In this document: one piece after another, positions 6,088-7,920 of the stretch | How positions within the stretch are numbered: position 1 is the first letter of the stretch | Layout of the letters: every line of letters begins with the position of its first letter | NCBI GenBank assembly: GCA_947428535.1 | Contig: CANEMG010000034.1 | Location: forward strand, 1 to 7,920 | Length of the DNA: 7,920 bases | Reading direction: 5' to 3' | Origin: an uncultured Clostridium sp. | GTDB taxonomy: Bacteria > Bacillota > Clostridia > TANB77 > CAG-508 | Notes under the pieces: generated by a model | Databases searched by the model: none | The model's input: only the letters and a program-made list of their open reading frames with translations | What the model was told of the DNA's origin: nothing | Made by a program: the position numbers and the translations under genes

Positions 6088-7062
6088 TTATTGATATATA
6101 TGACATTCTAAATTTCTTCTACCAAATGTTATTGCTGAACCATGTGATCCCATATAAATATCTATTCTGTTATTTGATATTGCTCCACCTCTATCTTCAA
6201 CAACAAACCATCCTCCATTTGGTTTATTTTCTAATGCTGGAATATAAATTACTGTTCCTATTGGATAACCACTTCCAGCTGCTACTGTATACCATTCTTT
6301 TGCTCTAGCTCCTGAACTTGTTATTCCATTTGTTTTTCCTGTACATCTCACACATGCACAATATGCTGATGTATTTAGTGTTGTAACTCTAGGTGTTTTT
6401 CCTGCTACACTAGCTTCTATAGTAGATGGTGAATAAGTAGCATTTCTATTACTTGATCTTGAAACAATTTTTGTAGATATTTGAATTATTTTATCTACTG
6501 GTTCTGTTATAACTGCTTCAGATATAACTGTTCTTTCTATTTCTTCTTCATCTTGATATTTAACTTTGTATTTAGTTTCTTTTAAACCGTTTTTTCCTTC
6601 TTGAATAACTGAATCTTTTGTTTCAGTTCCTTCTGTTGAAACATCTTTAGTTACTGTTTCATAAGGAATTTCTGTTTGCTCAACAATAATTTTTTCTGTT
6701 ACTGTTACGTATTTTCCTAATAATTCTTCTGTTGTTACACTTTCAACTTCTTCTGCAATTACTTTCTTTTCTTCTGTTGCTTTAGCTATTGTAATAGTTT
6801 TTGTAAAATCAATTTTATCATCTTCTTTTGGATATACTGTTTCATCTGGTAAAACTATTATATGATTTTCTGATAATATATCAGATACTAAAACACTTGA
6901 AGTCATAACAGTTATTTCATAATCTTCTGGAAAAACTATTGTTACATAGTTTACATCAGATTTTGAGGCCTTAACTCCTATTGTTAATAAGCAAATTAAA
7001 ACTATACTTATAAAAACGATTTTTCTAATTATCTTGATAGATAACTTTTCTTCTGTTTTCAT
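6088..7062 (-). CDS. Secreted or membrane-anchored DUF348-G5-3D domain cell-wall protein (YabE-like)
   Basis: This 324-residue envelope protein has an N-terminal basic stretch and one hydrophobic segment (about 14-30, IVFISIVLICLLTIGV) that acts as a signal peptide or anchor. Next come a DUF348-like domain (about 38-95, with YEITVMTSSVLVSDILSEN), a G5 domain (about 124-198, IVEQTEIPYETVTKDVS through EPVDKIIQIS), a Ser/Asn-rich linker (200-225), and a C-terminal 3D domain (231-324; YCACVRCTGKTNGITSSG, GYPIGTVIYIP, VVEDRGGAISNNRIDIYMGS, FGRR). Relatives such as B. subtilis YabE and Rpf/Sps-type proteins act on peptidoglycan; the 3D fold resembles the MltA lytic transglycosylase catalytic region. 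D290 and D301 are kept, but the position where many members have the first of three aspartates reads AAGSG (261-265). The ATG at 7062 has GAGGAGTG upstream. The gene is monocistronic, with its own promoter and terminator. The exact enzymatic activity is inferred. Confidence 0.9.
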   Translation of the reverse strand: MKTEEKLSIKIIRKIVFISIVLICLLTIGVKASKSDVNYVTIVFPEDYEITVMTSSVLVSDILSENHIIVLPDETVYPKEDDKIDFTKTITIAKATEEKKVIAEEVESVTTEELLGKYVTVTEKIIVEQTEIPYETVTKDVSTEGTETKDSVIQEGKNGLKETKYKVKYQDEEEIERTVISEAVITEPVDKIIQISTKIVSRSSNRNATYSPSTIEASVAGKTPRVTTLNTSAYCACVRCTGKTNGITSSGARAKEWYTVAAGSGYPIGTVIYIPALENKPNGGWFVVEDRGGAISNNRIDIYMGSHGSAITFGRRNLECHIYQ

Positions 7063-7088
7063 AAATCACTCCTCAAACTTGCAAGGTT

Positions 7089-7117
7089 ATTATACTATTA
7101 AATTATTTTTTTGTCAA
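7089..7117 (-). promoter_or_regulatory. Consensus sigma-A promoter of the 3D-domain gene
   Basis: TTGACA (7117-7112) and TATAAT (7094-7089) are both perfect consensus boxes with a 17-base spacer, on the minus strand, starting seven bases after the htpX stop. Transcription near 7082 gives a leader of only about 20 bases containing GAGGAGTG (7075-7068). The promoter should be strong and constitutive. Confidence 0.85.
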
Positions 7118-7123
7118 ACAAAA

Positions 7124-7920
7124 TTACCTCAAATTCTCTAGGGCTTCTATTCTTTCAGCGATTCCTGGATGGGTTGAAAACAAGCTACTTTTACCAGATT
7201 TTCTCTTGTTTTTGAACGGTGTTATTATATACATATGAGCATTGCTATTGCTTGCTACATCTAGTTCTTCATCATCTGAACTAATTTTTTTCAAAGCCGA
7301 AATTAGTCCATCTGGATTCCTAGTAAACGACACTGCTGTTGCATCCGCCAAATACTCTCTCCTTCTAGAGATTGCCAATTGTATCAATTGTGTTACAATT
7401 GGTGATAGTATAAGAAATATACATCCTATTAACATAATTATTGCATTTCCACTATTGTTTTCATCATTATCGCTTCTTCTGCTTCTAAAAGATACTCTTA
7501 AAAATATATCAGATAGCATTATAACAAATCCAACCATTACACTGATTACTGCTGACAAACGTATATCGTAATTTTTAACATGTGCTAGTTCATGTGCAAC
7601 TACACCTTCTAATTCATAATAATCTAATTTTTCTAATAACCCTTGCGTAACGCAAATTATAGCATTCTCTGGATTTCTTCCTGTTGCAAATGCATTTGGT
7701 TGCATAGAATCTACTACATATAATCTCGGTTTGGATGTGAGACCCGATGTTAACATTAAACCTTCTAAAATGTTTGTTAGCTTTAAGTCTTCTTCTTTAG
7801 TAGCTGGTCTAGCTCTTACAGATGCAAGAACTACTTTATCACAATTATAGTATGTTGCTATAGTAGATATTATTGAAAATATCAATGCTATTACTATAGC
7901 ATATTCACCAAAATCAAAAG
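7124..7920 (-). CDS. htpX: HtpX-type M48 membrane zinc metalloprotease (N-terminus outside the window)
   Basis: HtpX degrades damaged membrane proteins alongside FtsH; it sits in the cytoplasmic membrane with its active site facing the cytoplasm. 264 codons and the TAA stop are visible; the frame is open to base 7920 (visible start FDFGEYAIVIALIF), so roughly 30-40 N-terminal residues are missing. The TTG at 7885 is internal, not the start. Visible features are a transmembrane segment around residues 6-22, then NCDKVVLASVRARPAT, QPNAFATGRNPENA, and the zinc motif VAHELAH (HExxH near visible residue 109) followed by NYDIR. Two more membrane segments follow (about 120-140 and 158-180), separated by a polar loop rich in Arg/Asp/Asn. 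RREYLADA carries the third zinc ligand, Glu, and the C-terminus FSTHPGIAERIEAL is typical. No terminator is visible after it; the promoter of the next gene begins at once. Confidence 0.95.
   Translation of the reverse strand, partial: FDFGEYAIVIALIFSIISTIATYYNCDKVVLASVRARPATKEEDLKLTNILEGLMLTSGLTSKPRLYVVDSMQPNAFATGRNPENAIICVTQGLLEKLDYYELEGVVAHELAHVKNYDIRLSAVISVMVGFVIMLSDIFLRVSFRSRRSDNDENNSGNAIIMLIGCIFLILSPIVTQLIQLAISRRREYLADATAVSFTRNPDGLISALKKISSDDEELDVASNSNAHMYIITPFKNKRKSGKSSLFSTHPGIAERIEALENLR

Noticed and set aside
7242..7571. Plus-strand frame of 109 codons over htpX
   Set aside because: Antisense shadow of the conserved HtpX coding sequence.
1..7920. CRISPR array, tRNA, rRNA, insertion sequence, prophage or toxin-antitoxin pair
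   Set aside because: No regularly spaced direct repeats, cloverleaf, ribosomal RNA sequence, transposase or integrase motifs, or small gene pair could be found on either strand.
2934..7920. Alternative genetic code with TGA as Trp
   Set aside because: Trp codons in the conserved genes are TGG, and yraN ends at its expected length with TGA.

Overview
The window is strongly AT-rich, and every gene I can support lies on the minus strand, so biological order runs from high to low coordinates. The AT-rich codon use, AGGAGG-type ribosome binding sites, consensus sigma-A type promoters, and the 3D-domain and DUF11-like envelope proteins point to a low-GC Bacillota, most likely a Clostridia-type organism. 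Trp is encoded by TGG and yraN ends in TGA, so the Mycoplasma-type code 4 is not used. The species cannot be named from this sequence.

Layout, in the direction of transcription. (1) 7920-7124: htpX, a membrane M48 metalloprotease, cut by the window edge at its N-terminus. (2) 7062-6088: a secreted or membrane-anchored cell-wall protein with DUF348, G5 and 3D domains. It has its own near-perfect promoter and a clear Rho-independent terminator. (3) 6087-5750: a gene-free spacer of about 340 bases with several strong hairpins, then the promoter and leader of the next operon. (4) 5749-2934: comM (yifB), dprA and yraN, the conserved competence/DNA-processing cluster, tightly spaced and probably one transcript. 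comM is split by one extra base exactly in its Walker A motif. (5) 2933-2677: a spacer with a good promoter and a startless open frame. (6) 2676-1: the first 892 codons of a very large secreted surface protein that runs off the window.

The dprA/comM/yraN block handles DNA: DprA loads RecA onto incoming single strands, ComM is a hexameric helicase that helps integrate divergent DNA, and YraN is a small nuclease-fold protein. The flanking genes concern the envelope: HtpX for membrane-protein quality control, the 3D protein for the peptidoglycan, and the large protein for the cell surface.

I did not find a convincing undescribed system. The items most worth a second look are the comM frameshift in the P-loop, the hairpin-rich spacer at 5890-6048, and the large surface protein. 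There is no CRISPR array, tRNA, rRNA, insertion sequence or transposase that I can recognise.
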